Positions 13,187-18,938 of a DNA stretch of 18,938 nucleotides are shown here, piece by piece. The position numbers were made by a program, and so were the translations under genes. This stretch comes from CBDDRG01 sp965232975 (GTDB lineage Bacteria; Pseudomonadota; Gammaproteobacteria; Pseudomonadales; Porticoccaceae). Each line of letters starts with the position of its first letter. The stretch's first letter is position 1. The stretch covers positions 1 through 18,938 of the forward strand of contig CBDDRG010000112.1 in NCBI GenBank assembly GCA_965232975.1, in the 5' to 3' direction. Below the pieces are notes generated by a model. It was given only the letters and a program-made list of their open reading frames with translations, was not told the origin of the DNA and made no database searches.

Positions 13187-14452
13187 TTACAGTTCAGGTG
13201 GCGGACGCCCTTGCTCCTGCGCTCGCTCGGTAGTCAGTGCAATGGCTTCCACTATGGTTTGCCAGACAAGCTGCATCTCGGGATAATCTGTCTCTATGTC
13301 GCCCACCCCCTCGCGCATGGCCGTAAGGAAGGCTTCCTGCACGGCCTCTTTCTTATCCACTTCGCCCTGGTAGGTGTCTGCGCGCTGGTCGTAGCCGGTC
13401 CAGCGCACCGGGCGCAGCGTCCCGTTCAATGACAAGGCTTCCTTACCGAGATAAAGCTCTATTCCGCACGCCCTTCCGTTGATGTCGGCATCGTGGCTGC
13501 CCTGCGGTCCTATGGTCGGATAGGCGCGTGCAAGTTCAATATCCGGCAAATGAATACACGTCATATTGTCGGGCAACCTCAGTGAGAGTGCCTGTTTGTA
13601 GGCCGCGAGGCCGGCGGCATCATTGTCAAACACGGCAACAATACTGGTTGGCACGCGCGCAGCAGCGAACGCTTTGAGGAATTTGACGACATAGCTCGCC
13701 CCGCCATCGACTTTGAACTCACTGTGGTCGAGGAACGTTACAAATTCGGTCAGGTCGGGATGAAAGCGTTCGATCGACGCCTTGAGCACGGCGATATCGG
13801 ATTTACCTTCGGCAAGAATGATCGCCGGACCGGCCGGCTGCCCGCGCGCGGCGACGATGCGAATCTTTTCTGTACAGATCTTCTTGTCTGCATCGATCCA
13901 TCCGCCGCCGATCAGGTGGCCGACATTAAGCGAGACCTCCTGCACATCAGGGGCTGCTTCAAGGATCGCTCGGACAGAAATGAGGGAGTCGAGCCCATCA
14001 AACCATAGCCACGGCTTTTCTCCAAACTCCTTCATCCGGCGGTCGGTCTCATCAATATAGCTGTCGAATTCGTAGAGGCTTGAAAGCACGCGAGGCACAC
14101 GGAGACACCATTCCTCCCAGGTGAGCTTGCTCAAAGCGATCAGCTCCTCATTCTGTTTGGGGTCTCTGTCCGGCTCCACCTCCGAAAGGTAGCGCTCCTG
14201 GTCGCGTATCTGCTCGGTTCTCCATTCTTCGAACCGGCGCTTTGCCAGCGCTGCTGTGCAGCCCATCACGTCAAGCCGTTTGAGGATGGACTTGCGGGTT
14301 GCACGGTATTCGATGTCCGGATCGCCGCCATCCGGGTCCGGCGTTTCGATGCGATCTGATTCCTGAAAAAGAGCGCTGAACTCATCTGGAACAAAGCGCT
14401 TTTGCATCGTCAGCTCTATCTCATCAAGGTATAGAATGCAGGCGCTAACCAT
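13187..14452 (-). CDS. HEPN/Toprim-associated domain protein with TOPRIM catalytic motifs
   Basis: The 421-aa protein starts MVSACILYLDEIELTMQKRF, in the style of the HEPN/Toprim N-terminal domain (a short beta strand and 'LFxxSDR'), followed by an EYRATRKSILKRLDVMG block. The central TOPRIM-like fold has IILAEGKSD (Glu215) and VAVFDNDAAG (Asp276 and Asp278), the acidic residues that bind metal in OLD-family and related nucleases. A classic HEPN R-x4-6-H site is not seen. The C-terminal part has GIELYLGKEAL, often found after TOPRIM in such proteins. The chosen ATG at 14452 overlaps the preceding gene by eight bases; the longer start at 14485 reads through the end of that gene. Proteins of this class are predicted phage-defence nucleases. 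A nuclease or RNase role here is inference. Confidence 0.8.
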   Translation of the reverse strand: MVSACILYLDEIELTMQKRFVPDEFSALFQESDRIETPDPDGGDPDIEYRATRKSILKRLDVMGCTAALAKRRFEEWRTEQIRDQERYLSEVEPDRDPKQNEELIALSKLTWEEWCLRVPRVLSSLYEFDSYIDETDRRMKEFGEKPWLWFDGLDSLISVRAILEAAPDVQEVSLNVGHLIGGGWIDADKKICTEKIRIVAARGQPAGPAIILAEGKSDIAVLKASIERFHPDLTEFVTFLDHSEFKVDGGASYVVKFLKAFAAARVPTSIVAVFDNDAAGLAAYKQALSLRLPDNMTCIHLPDIELARAYPTIGPQGSHDADINGRACGIELYLGKEALSLNGTLRPVRWTGYDQRADTYQGEVDKKEAVQEAFLTAMREGVGDIETDYPEMQLVWQTIVEAIALTTERAQEQGRPPPEL

Positions 14453-15032
14453 GGTTCTGTCCCGTCCAACCCAGTTTCGCCTCAATGGCGCGCCGGATTA
14501 GCGTGTCGATCTGTGTGGGTGCTCTACGGATATAGCGCTCCGCTTCATCACGTAGGCTGCCGGTGAGAGAGCCGAGATACGCAACGATGTCATCGCTCGT
14601 TGCAATCTTCGTTTCGTCGTAGTCGTAGAATTTGTGCGGCAGGGCCGTCCAGACAACCGCCTGTATATTCCGCGCCTGTGCCCAGGCGGCCATCCCCGGT
14701 ATTGTCGGCGGAGCCTCGGATCCTGGCGTCCACAAACCCACATAGTCTTCCTCTCTTTTTTCCGGTATGCGCTCACGTTTGCGTAGAGCCGTTCTGGCTT
14801 CATCAGGATCGCGCGTATCCATGATGGCCCATAGGCTGCGGACTGGCTGTGCGGATTCATCCAATACAAGTGTAATACGTCCATCGCTGGACTTACGCAG
14901 AAACTCGGCGCACACGAGCGGGCCGTCCTCGAACCAGTGGCGCCGGATCGGCAAGGTGCGTGTGTCCCAAATCAGCGATCCCCATCCAAGACAGGCGATT
15001 ACGCTCTTCGTTTCAATCTCATCCTTCGTCAT
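14445..15032 (-). CDS. GGCT/ChaC-like fold protein (gamma-glutamylcyclotransferase-like), paired with the Toprim gene
   Basis: The protein is 195 aa, cytosolic, with no membrane segments. The start IACLGWGSLIWDTRTLPI resembles the substrate-binding 'YGSL-W' loop of gamma-glutamylcyclotransferases (ChaC, AIG2/BtrG-like). It continues with GPLVCAEFLRKSSDGRITLV, VRSLWAIM and AVVWTALPHKF, a beta-barrel-like pattern. The C-terminal 50 residues are helical (RDEAERYIRRAPTQIDTLIR) and end in an ELGW-like KLGWTG. The canonical catalytic glutamate cannot be placed with certainty, so the enzymatic call is tentative. AAAGG lies just upstream of ATG 15032. Its last eight bases overlap the Toprim gene start, so the two are co-translated and likely work together. 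Confidence 0.6.
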   Translation of the reverse strand: MTKDEIETKSVIACLGWGSLIWDTRTLPIRRHWFEDGPLVCAEFLRKSSDGRITLVLDESAQPVRSLWAIMDTRDPDEARTALRKRERIPEKREEDYVGLWTPGSEAPPTIPGMAAWAQARNIQAVVWTALPHKFYDYDETKIATSDDIVAYLGSLTGSLRDEAERYIRRAPTQIDTLIRRAIEAKLGWTGQNHG

Positions 15033-15386
15033 CTACCTTTCGCATTCCCCTCGTTCCCATCCTCATCAGCTACGCTATCCGCCACAATTCGTCAACTTTG
15101 TTTGGATGCTTTCCAGGCTCCTCCATCTTCGCCGCGCCTCTAAGCATCGAGCTGGCGTGAGCCGTTCCCCCAGACCCCTCTTGGTGTCGCGGCCATTCGG
15201 CTTCCACCTCTGGTGCGTTGGGACTCGTTTCATATTGCCTTGTATGCTCTCCTTTTCCGGCCCCGGCGAAAGCCGGACTGCATCTTAGGCCGGGCACAGC
15301 GCTTCAGCCTACTCTCACCAACGCTTTGCGGCTTGGTCTGTTACGATTCGCTCCGCGCTGGTATGATCTGTACTGCTTCCCGTCGC
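15033..15386. other. Intergenic region between the peptidase and the GGCT-like gene
   Basis: These 354 bases hold no gene I can support. A 75-codon minus-strand frame (15297-15070) exists, but it has no ribosome site and a low-complexity translation of the kind produced by extragenic repeats. A clean hairpin CCGGC-GAAA-GCCGG lies at 15263-15276. The region separates the peptidase from the GGCT-like gene, so these may be independent transcripts. It could also be a remnant of an older insertion. Confidence 0.45.
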
Positions 15387-16190
15387 TTACTTCTTGATGG
15401 AGTCTAGCCAGACCGCAAAGCGATCCGGCGTCAGCAGCAGGCCGCGAATGAAAATGTCATTCGGCCCGGCATAGATTGATGCCTCTTCGCGTGGGCTGCT
15501 TGGTTCACCCTCGAATACAAATCCAATCGACAGGTACTTATCGTCCCAGCACCCCACGATAGGTCCGCCGCTCATACCGCTGAAATAGATTCCGTGTGGC
15601 TCATCCAGCGTGCTTCTCATAGTGAACTCTCTTGTCTGCGGGCCAAGCTGCGAGTGAGATTCAGCAATCACGAGCGGCATGTCGGTTTCGATGAATTTCC
15701 CAGCGCGTCGCTTGCCGTGCGTCGCATAACCGGCAGCCGCACCCATCTCAATCTTTTCCCACGGCGGCTCGTGCCATTCATCAAGATCGATGGCTTCCTT
15801 GCCTTTCTCTCTTTGAAGCAGCTGCCAGTGTGAACTGATATTTGCGATACACAGATCAATCTGGTAGCCGTCCTCTTCTGGACGATTCAACACCGTTTGA
15901 AGCCCATCTGCCCGAAACGAAGATAGGTTGAGAACACTCTTTCCAGCCATAAGCCGTAGCGTGACTAGCCCGTGTTCGCTCTCGATCTTCTGTTTGTCGA
16001 CAATGTCCTGGACGTGGTGACATGTACACGCATAGTAATGCCCGCCGAATTTGACGAAGGTTGCGGTGGCATTGGTTGTTTGCTCGGAATGGCCGTCGGC
16101 AAGAAAATAGTTGCCGATGAATACTGGGTCTGAGCGCAAGCGGCACCATCGGCTGATTTCCACGCGTAGTTCTTGCTCTTTATCTGACAT
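15387..16190 (-). CDS. Trypsin-like serine peptidase (chymotrypsin fold), cytosolic
   Basis: The 267-aa protein has an apparently complete catalytic triad: His59 in ACTCHHV, Asp112 in GYQIDLCIANI and Ser207 in FSGMSGGPIVG. The spacing is that of chymotrypsin-fold (S1/HtrA-like or trypsin_2) peptidases. There is no signal peptide and no PDZ domain, so it probably acts in the cytoplasm. That is unusual for a housekeeping HtrA but common for peptidases in defence modules. An FVKFGGHYYACTCHH strand-turn before His59 and an LSIGFVFEG strand after Ser207 fit the two-barrel fold. The start at 16190 has GAG five bases upstream. It lies upstream of the GGCT-like/Toprim pair on the same strand, separated by 354 bases, so membership of one system is uncertain. 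The substrate is unknown. Confidence 0.8.
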   Translation of the reverse strand: MSDKEQELRVEISRWCRLRSDPVFIGNYFLADGHSEQTTNATATFVKFGGHYYACTCHHVQDIVDKQKIESEHGLVTLRLMAGKSVLNLSSFRADGLQTVLNRPEEDGYQIDLCIANISSHWQLLQREKGKEAIDLDEWHEPPWEKIEMGAAAGYATHGKRRAGKFIETDMPLVIAESHSQLGPQTREFTMRSTLDEPHGIYFSGMSGGPIVGCWDDKYLSIGFVFEGEPSSPREEASIYAGPNDIFIRGLLLTPDRFAVWLDSIKK

Positions 16191-16328
16191 TAGCTCGCTT
16201 TCGTTCCTTCATCGCTTTCTCCCACGGTTCCTTTCTTTCTGTGGTACGGGGCGCCGACGCCGCCGATATCGCTAAGCTCGTCTACCAACCTTAATAAGGT
16301 TCATTATCTCATTCAGCATTCAACGAAT
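16191..16328. other. Short intergenic region with a palindrome
   Basis: No gene is seen. AACCTTA-A-TAAGGTT (16288-16302) is a perfect 7-base inverted repeat. The segment TAAGGTTCATTAT (16295-16307) recurs as its reverse complement at 18286-18298, on the other side of hipBA. The region should hold the promoter of the peptidase gene, but no clear hexamers are visible. Confidence 0.35.
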
Positions 16329-16601
16329 CTATAGATATTTCTTGAACGTACTCGCCGTTACCGCCACCATGAGTGCAAAAAATATGGCGAACGGAAGGAT
16401 GACGAACGTCGGATGCAGGCTGAAAGGCAGTGATAGGTACACTACCCATGCCAACACCACGAGCGGTATCGCTGCCCTCTTGGCGTAGTGGTAGACAAAG
16501 GAACTCTCCCTGCCTCCGCCCCAGCGGCGCAGATCCCGGCGCACCAGACCGTCCACCAAGGCCAGCAGGCTGAACAACAGGAACACCGGCGTCGCCAACA
16601 T
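16329..16601 (-). pseudogene. 3' fragment of a second TIGR03747 (PFL_4697) membrane-protein gene
   Basis: The sequence is a second copy of the end of the backbone TIGR03747 gene (18458-18730). By hand alignment they differ at about 24 of 272 positions, roughly 91% identity, most changes silent or conservative. The fragment opens with MLATPVFLLFSLLALVDGLV and ends TASTFKKYL, keeping the last 90 residues with three hydrophobic segments. The N-terminal half is missing. Homology stops abruptly at the stop codon of hipA, where TGA overlaps an ATG (TGATG), so the fragment might still be translated by re-initiation. It is most likely a recombination scar of the hipBA insertion. Whether it yields a functional truncated protein is unknown. 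Confidence 0.85.
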
Positions 16602-17857
16602 CAAGAAAGCGAAAGCGCCGCACGTAAATCCTCATGCTCGAAGGCCGAGGCCATGCGATCGATCTCGGTTTGAGTGAGACCCAGGCTTGCCGCCTCGTTA
16701 CGCCAGTCAGCCACCGCCCGTCCGACCTCGGCGGCGATCACGCGGGCCTTATCTTCATCCAGTTCGAAATAGCCCACCACACTCATCGCCAGAGCCAGCG
16801 AGGCCGAACCGTCATCGAGATCGATGGCCGTACTCAGCACGCGCGGTTTGATGTCGGTGGGGACGGGATTGAGGTCATAGGCCGGTGCCAGACGCCAGCC
16901 GTCCGGGCCGATGTAGAGGAATGCGTGGTTACGCAGGTGGTCATCGGTGTTGGAAATCAGGATGTTGAAGACGATACGCCGCCACAGTGCATGCATATCC
17001 TGTTTCGGGCTGGCGCCGTAGCGGCGCAGGGCATCGACGAATTCCAGGTAACTGCGCGACTCGTTGTCGCTGGCCCCGAGCATGCTCATGGCCGAGAGAA
17101 AAGGAATGCGCTGACCGTGCACCCGGTCGAAGCGGCGCAGCAACAGTACCGGCTTGTCCATGACCCGCTCGACCCGCCACTCGGGAACGGGGATGCCGGC
17201 CTTGGCCGCCAGCCGCAGCGCGACCGCCTCCCACAACACGGTATTGATCTCGTCATTCTGGTGCGGAAATTTGGCGATGACAAGGTGTCCGTCCCGGTCA
17301 CGAACCGAAGCCTTGGGGCGCGCGCCGCCCAATGATGAACCGGGGGCCAGCAACAGGCGCAGGTCCTCGTCGCTGTCGGTATCGTCAGCGACATGCTCCG
17401 CCGCCGACAGCAACCGTGGCAGATCGATCAGCGGCGGGATGCGCGCCGCTTCGTGTTCGGCAAGAAACGGCCCACCCTCTTTCGTGGCAAATCGTAAGGC
17501 GCCCTGCCGGGCTTCATCATCGACCCTGAGCAGGTAGTCGATCTCCATCAAGGTGCGCGGCGTCTCGCCCGCGCGCTCCGCCCGTCGCCGTTCCGCCCGG
17601 CGCATCAGCACCCGCCCCCAGCGGTCAGGCGCGGAATCGCCGAGGGTACCGAACAGGGGTTTTCCCGAGGGCGTGTGAAAGGGACCCGGGCCGATCGTCA
17701 GGGCCGGTTCCAGAGAGAAACGGTTTTCATACTCCAGCCAGCCTGGTTCATATTCGAAGGTGGCGCTTTCCCTGCCCTTGCGCACGCGCGCCCACAGGCG
17801 CCCGGCCAGATGCGGTGTACCGGCGATATCCACATAGACCAGCACTTCGGTTTCCAT
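16601..17857 (-). CDS. hipA: HipA-family toxin, serine/threonine kinase
   Basis: The gene encodes 418 aa, normal for the HipA family, whose E. coli member phosphorylates glutamyl-tRNA synthetase and causes growth arrest. The N-terminal subdomain (1-110) has the FGTLGDSAPDRWGR block. SSLGGARPKA at 174-183 is the Gly-rich loop with the Ser that is autophosphorylated in E. coli HipA. Lys196 in LVIAKFP should bind ATP, SNTDDHLRNHAFL (302-314) is the catalytic loop, and YDLNPVP (327-333) is the metal-binding DFG-like site. All key residues are present. The ATG at 17857 lies four bases after the hipB stop. The longer upstream frame runs through hipB in another phase and is rejected. The last codon falls exactly at the edge of the duplicated TIGR03747 fragment. 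Confidence 0.93.
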   Translation of the reverse strand: METEVLVYVDIAGTPHLAGRLWARVRKGRESATFEYEPGWLEYENRFSLEPALTIGPGPFHTPSGKPLFGTLGDSAPDRWGRVLMRRAERRRAERAGETPRTLMEIDYLLRVDDEARQGALRFATKEGGPFLAEHEAARIPPLIDLPRLLSAAEHVADDTDSDEDLRLLLAPGSSLGGARPKASVRDRDGHLVIAKFPHQNDEINTVLWEAVALRLAAKAGIPVPEWRVERVMDKPVLLLRRFDRVHGQRIPFLSAMSMLGASDNESRSYLEFVDALRRYGASPKQDMHALWRRIVFNILISNTDDHLRNHAFLYIGPDGWRLAPAYDLNPVPTDIKPRVLSTAIDLDDGSASLALAMSVVGYFELDEDKARVIAAEVGRAVADWRNEAASLGLTQTEIDRMASAFEHEDLRAALSLS

Positions 17858-17861
17858 CACG

Positions 17862-18242
17862 CTACTCTTTGGTCCGGACGGGCTTTGGTCCCGATGGGGG
17901 CGACGTGCGCCCGGATTGTTTCTGGCGGGGCCTGCGGATGCGTTGCGGCAAGCGTTCCTCCTCAAGTTCCAAACCCACCGTGTCCGTCCTGACGTCCGCC
18001 AGGTCACCCAGGCGCTCCGCCATCCCCAGGACGAAAAGCACATTGGCGTAGTTACCCAGCGCCACGCCGGGATCGCCCTTTTCCACCTTGTTCAGGGTCG
18101 TGCGACTGATGGAGGCGCGCTCGGCCATGACGGTCGTCGGAATGCGCCGCCTGAGCCGGGCATCCCGGATATCCTGTCCAAGCTTATCCAGCGCCCGTCT
18201 CACCGGCATGGGCACCATCAAATCCAGCCGCGTTTTTCTCAT
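17862..18242 (-). CDS. hipB: HipB-like XRE-family antitoxin/repressor
   Basis: The protein is 126 aa with an XRE helix-turn-helix at about 20-75 (LGQDIRDARLRRRIPTTVMA, then ISRTTLNKVEKGDPGVALG). A long basic tail follows (RIRRPRQKQSGRTSPPSGPK, ending PVRTKE), probably disordered. It should bind its operator and neutralise HipA. It is longer than E. coli HipB (88 aa), the extra length being the tail. I chose ATG 18242 because a GGA lies seven bases upstream and the frame further up to 18284 reads through the probable operator. The stop is four bases before hipA, so translation is coupled. The gene order antitoxin-toxin is typical. Confidence 0.9.
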   Translation of the reverse strand: MRKTRLDLMVPMPVRRALDKLGQDIRDARLRRRIPTTVMAERASISRTTLNKVEKGDPGVALGNYANVLFVLGMAERLGDLADVRTDTVGLELEEERLPQRIRRPRQKQSGRTSPPSGPKPVRTKE

Positions 18243-18262
18243 GATGCGTCCATCTTTATGGT

Positions 18263-18304
18263 CACTATTCGTAATAGTGTACATAATAATGAACCTTAAA
18301 ACAA
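18263..18304 (-). promoter_or_regulatory. hipBA promoter with palindromic operator
   Basis: The inverted repeat CACTATT-CGT-AATAGTG (18263-18279) is perfect over 7-base arms and lies 20 bases upstream of the hipB start. On the minus strand, TTGTTT (18304-18299) and TACACT (18281-18276) form a -35/-10 pair at exactly 17 bases, with the -10 overlapping the palindrome. Binding of HipB would block the promoter, which is the known autoregulatory logic of hipBA. The assignment is inference from position. Confidence 0.65.
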
Positions 18305-18457
18305 TGCTCCCTGAGCATCCACGTCAAAATATCAAGCTTTAGGTTCAGTATTCTGTACGTTAATTGGTCTAACGATCAGAATTGTTACCATTTTCAGGCT
18401 ATTGTGAATTCTGTCGCCGACCTTGCCGGATAGGATAGCTGGATCCTCCCGCCCTGT
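18305..18457. other. AT-rich spacer between TIGR03747 and hipB
   Basis: About 150 bases after the end of TIGR03747 hold no gene and no clear terminator. Composition is AT-richer than the backbone, in line with the start of cargo DNA. Confidence 0.4.
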
Positions 18458-18938
18458 TCAGAGGTACTTCTTGAACGTACTCGCAGTCACCGCCACGGTA
18501 AGCGCGAACAGCATGGCGAAGGGGAGGATGACGAACGTCGGATGCAGGCTGAAAGGCAGCGACAGGTACACCACCCATGCCAACATCACGAGCGGTATCG
18601 CTGCCCTCTTGGCGTAGTGGTAGACAAAGGAACTCTCCCGTCCTCCGCCCCAGCGGCGGAGATCCCGGCGCACCAGACCGTCCACCAAGGCCAGCAGGCT
18701 GAACAGCAGGAACACCGGCGTTGCCAACATGAGGATCGCCAGGCGTACGGAGAACACCTGGGTCACCTGCATGGCCGCGATCACGAATTCGGCAATCGGC
18801 CGGTAGACCTTGTGCAGGGTCGGCCGCAAGCCGGTCTCTTCCGCTCGTGGCGGCGGGGATACCCAATGGATGAACGCGACGAAGCGGGTGACCTCGAACA
18901 GGTAGTGGTAGGTCCCATCGGCCACCTCCTTGGCGAAG
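18458..18938 (-). CDS. Integrating conjugative element membrane protein, TIGR03747 (PFL_4697) family, C-terminal part (runs off the right edge)
   Basis: The last 159 residues are visible; the beginning lies beyond the right edge. The visible part has a long amphipathic start (FAKEVADGTYHYLFEVTRFV, then IHWVSPPPRAEETGLRPTLH), a hydrophobic helix (VRLAILMLATPVFLLFSLLA), an Arg-rich cytoplasmic loop with RWGGGRESSFVYHYAK, then two more helices before TASTFKKYL. The RWGGGRESSFVYHYAKR segment and the membrane layout fit TIGR03747. It belongs to the conjugation backbone that normally precedes the pilus-assembly operon. Its 3' end is duplicated 2.1 kb away beyond hipBA (16329-16601). Confidence 0.85.
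   Translation of the reverse strand, partial: FAKEVADGTYHYLFEVTRFVAFIHWVSPPPRAEETGLRPTLHKVYRPIAEFVIAAMQVTQVFSVRLAILMLATPVFLLFSLLALVDGLVRRDLRRWGGGRESSFVYHYAKRAAIPLVMLAWVVYLSLPFSLHPTFVILPFAMLFALTVAVTASTFKKYL

Noticed and set aside
15070..15297. 75-codon minus-strand frame
   Set aside because: No ribosome site, no recognisable features, and composition like a translated extragenic repeat.
17858..18043. N-terminal extension of hipA by 62 codons
   Set aside because: The extension reads through hipB in another frame. The ATG at 17857, four bases after the hipB stop, gives a normal HipA length.
1..18938. CRISPR array, tRNA, integrase, transposase or ICE attachment site
   Set aside because: None was seen on either strand. 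The only long direct repeat is the TIGR03747 duplication, and no transposase or recombinase motifs appear in any frame.

Overview
The window is an internal part of an integrative and conjugative element (ICE). It encodes an MPF-G / PFGI-1-type conjugation apparatus, the TIGR0374x-0375x 'PFL_47xx' gene set known from Pseudomonas, Haemophilus (ICEHin1056) and other gamma- and betaproteobacteria. The backbone is GC-rich and tightly packed on the minus strand, with ATGA and other stop/start overlaps. The host is most likely a GC-rich gammaproteobacterium (a betaproteobacterium is possible). No rRNA, tRNA, integrase or att site is present, so the species cannot be fixed.

In transcription order (right to left), the backbone begins at the right edge with a partial TIGR03747 membrane protein (18938-18458). 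A cargo block follows (about 18457-12842). Then comes a continuous transfer operon: RAQPRD protein, TIGR03758, TIGR03745 (pilin-like), TIGR03750 (VirB3/TraL-like), TIGR03746 (VirB8/TraE-like), TIGR03749 (VirB9/TraK-like), TIGR03752 (VirB10/TraB-like), TIGR03751 lipoprotein and the TraC-like ATPase TIGR03744 (8229-5488). A second cargo block (about 5471-3065), coded on the opposite strand, separates the ATPase from TIGR03757, TIGR03756 (TraU-like), TIGR03755 and the start of one more membrane protein at the left edge.

Cargo block 1 (3404-5471, plus strand) is clearly AT-richer than the backbone. It holds an unrecognised 225-aa protein overlapping by one base an XRE-HTH/ImmA-IrrE metallopeptidase fusion, followed by a 53-aa lysine-rich protein. 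This looks like a toxin-antitoxin-like or phage-defence module.

Cargo block 2 (12842-18457, minus strand) holds a hipBA-type toxin-antitoxin pair with a well-placed palindromic operator. Next is a 3' fragment of TIGR03747, a second and about 9% diverged copy of the end of the backbone gene. Then come a trypsin-like serine peptidase, a gamma-glutamylcyclotransferase-like (GGCT/ChaC-like) protein, and an overlapping HEPN/Toprim-associated protein with intact TOPRIM acidic residues. The last two, perhaps with the peptidase, are the best candidate for an undescribed defence or abortive-infection system.

Taken together, the window shows one conjugation operon interrupted at two accessory hotspots: between TIGR03747 and the RAQPRD gene, and between traC and TIGR03757. 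All family assignments come from reading the translated sequences. No database search was run.
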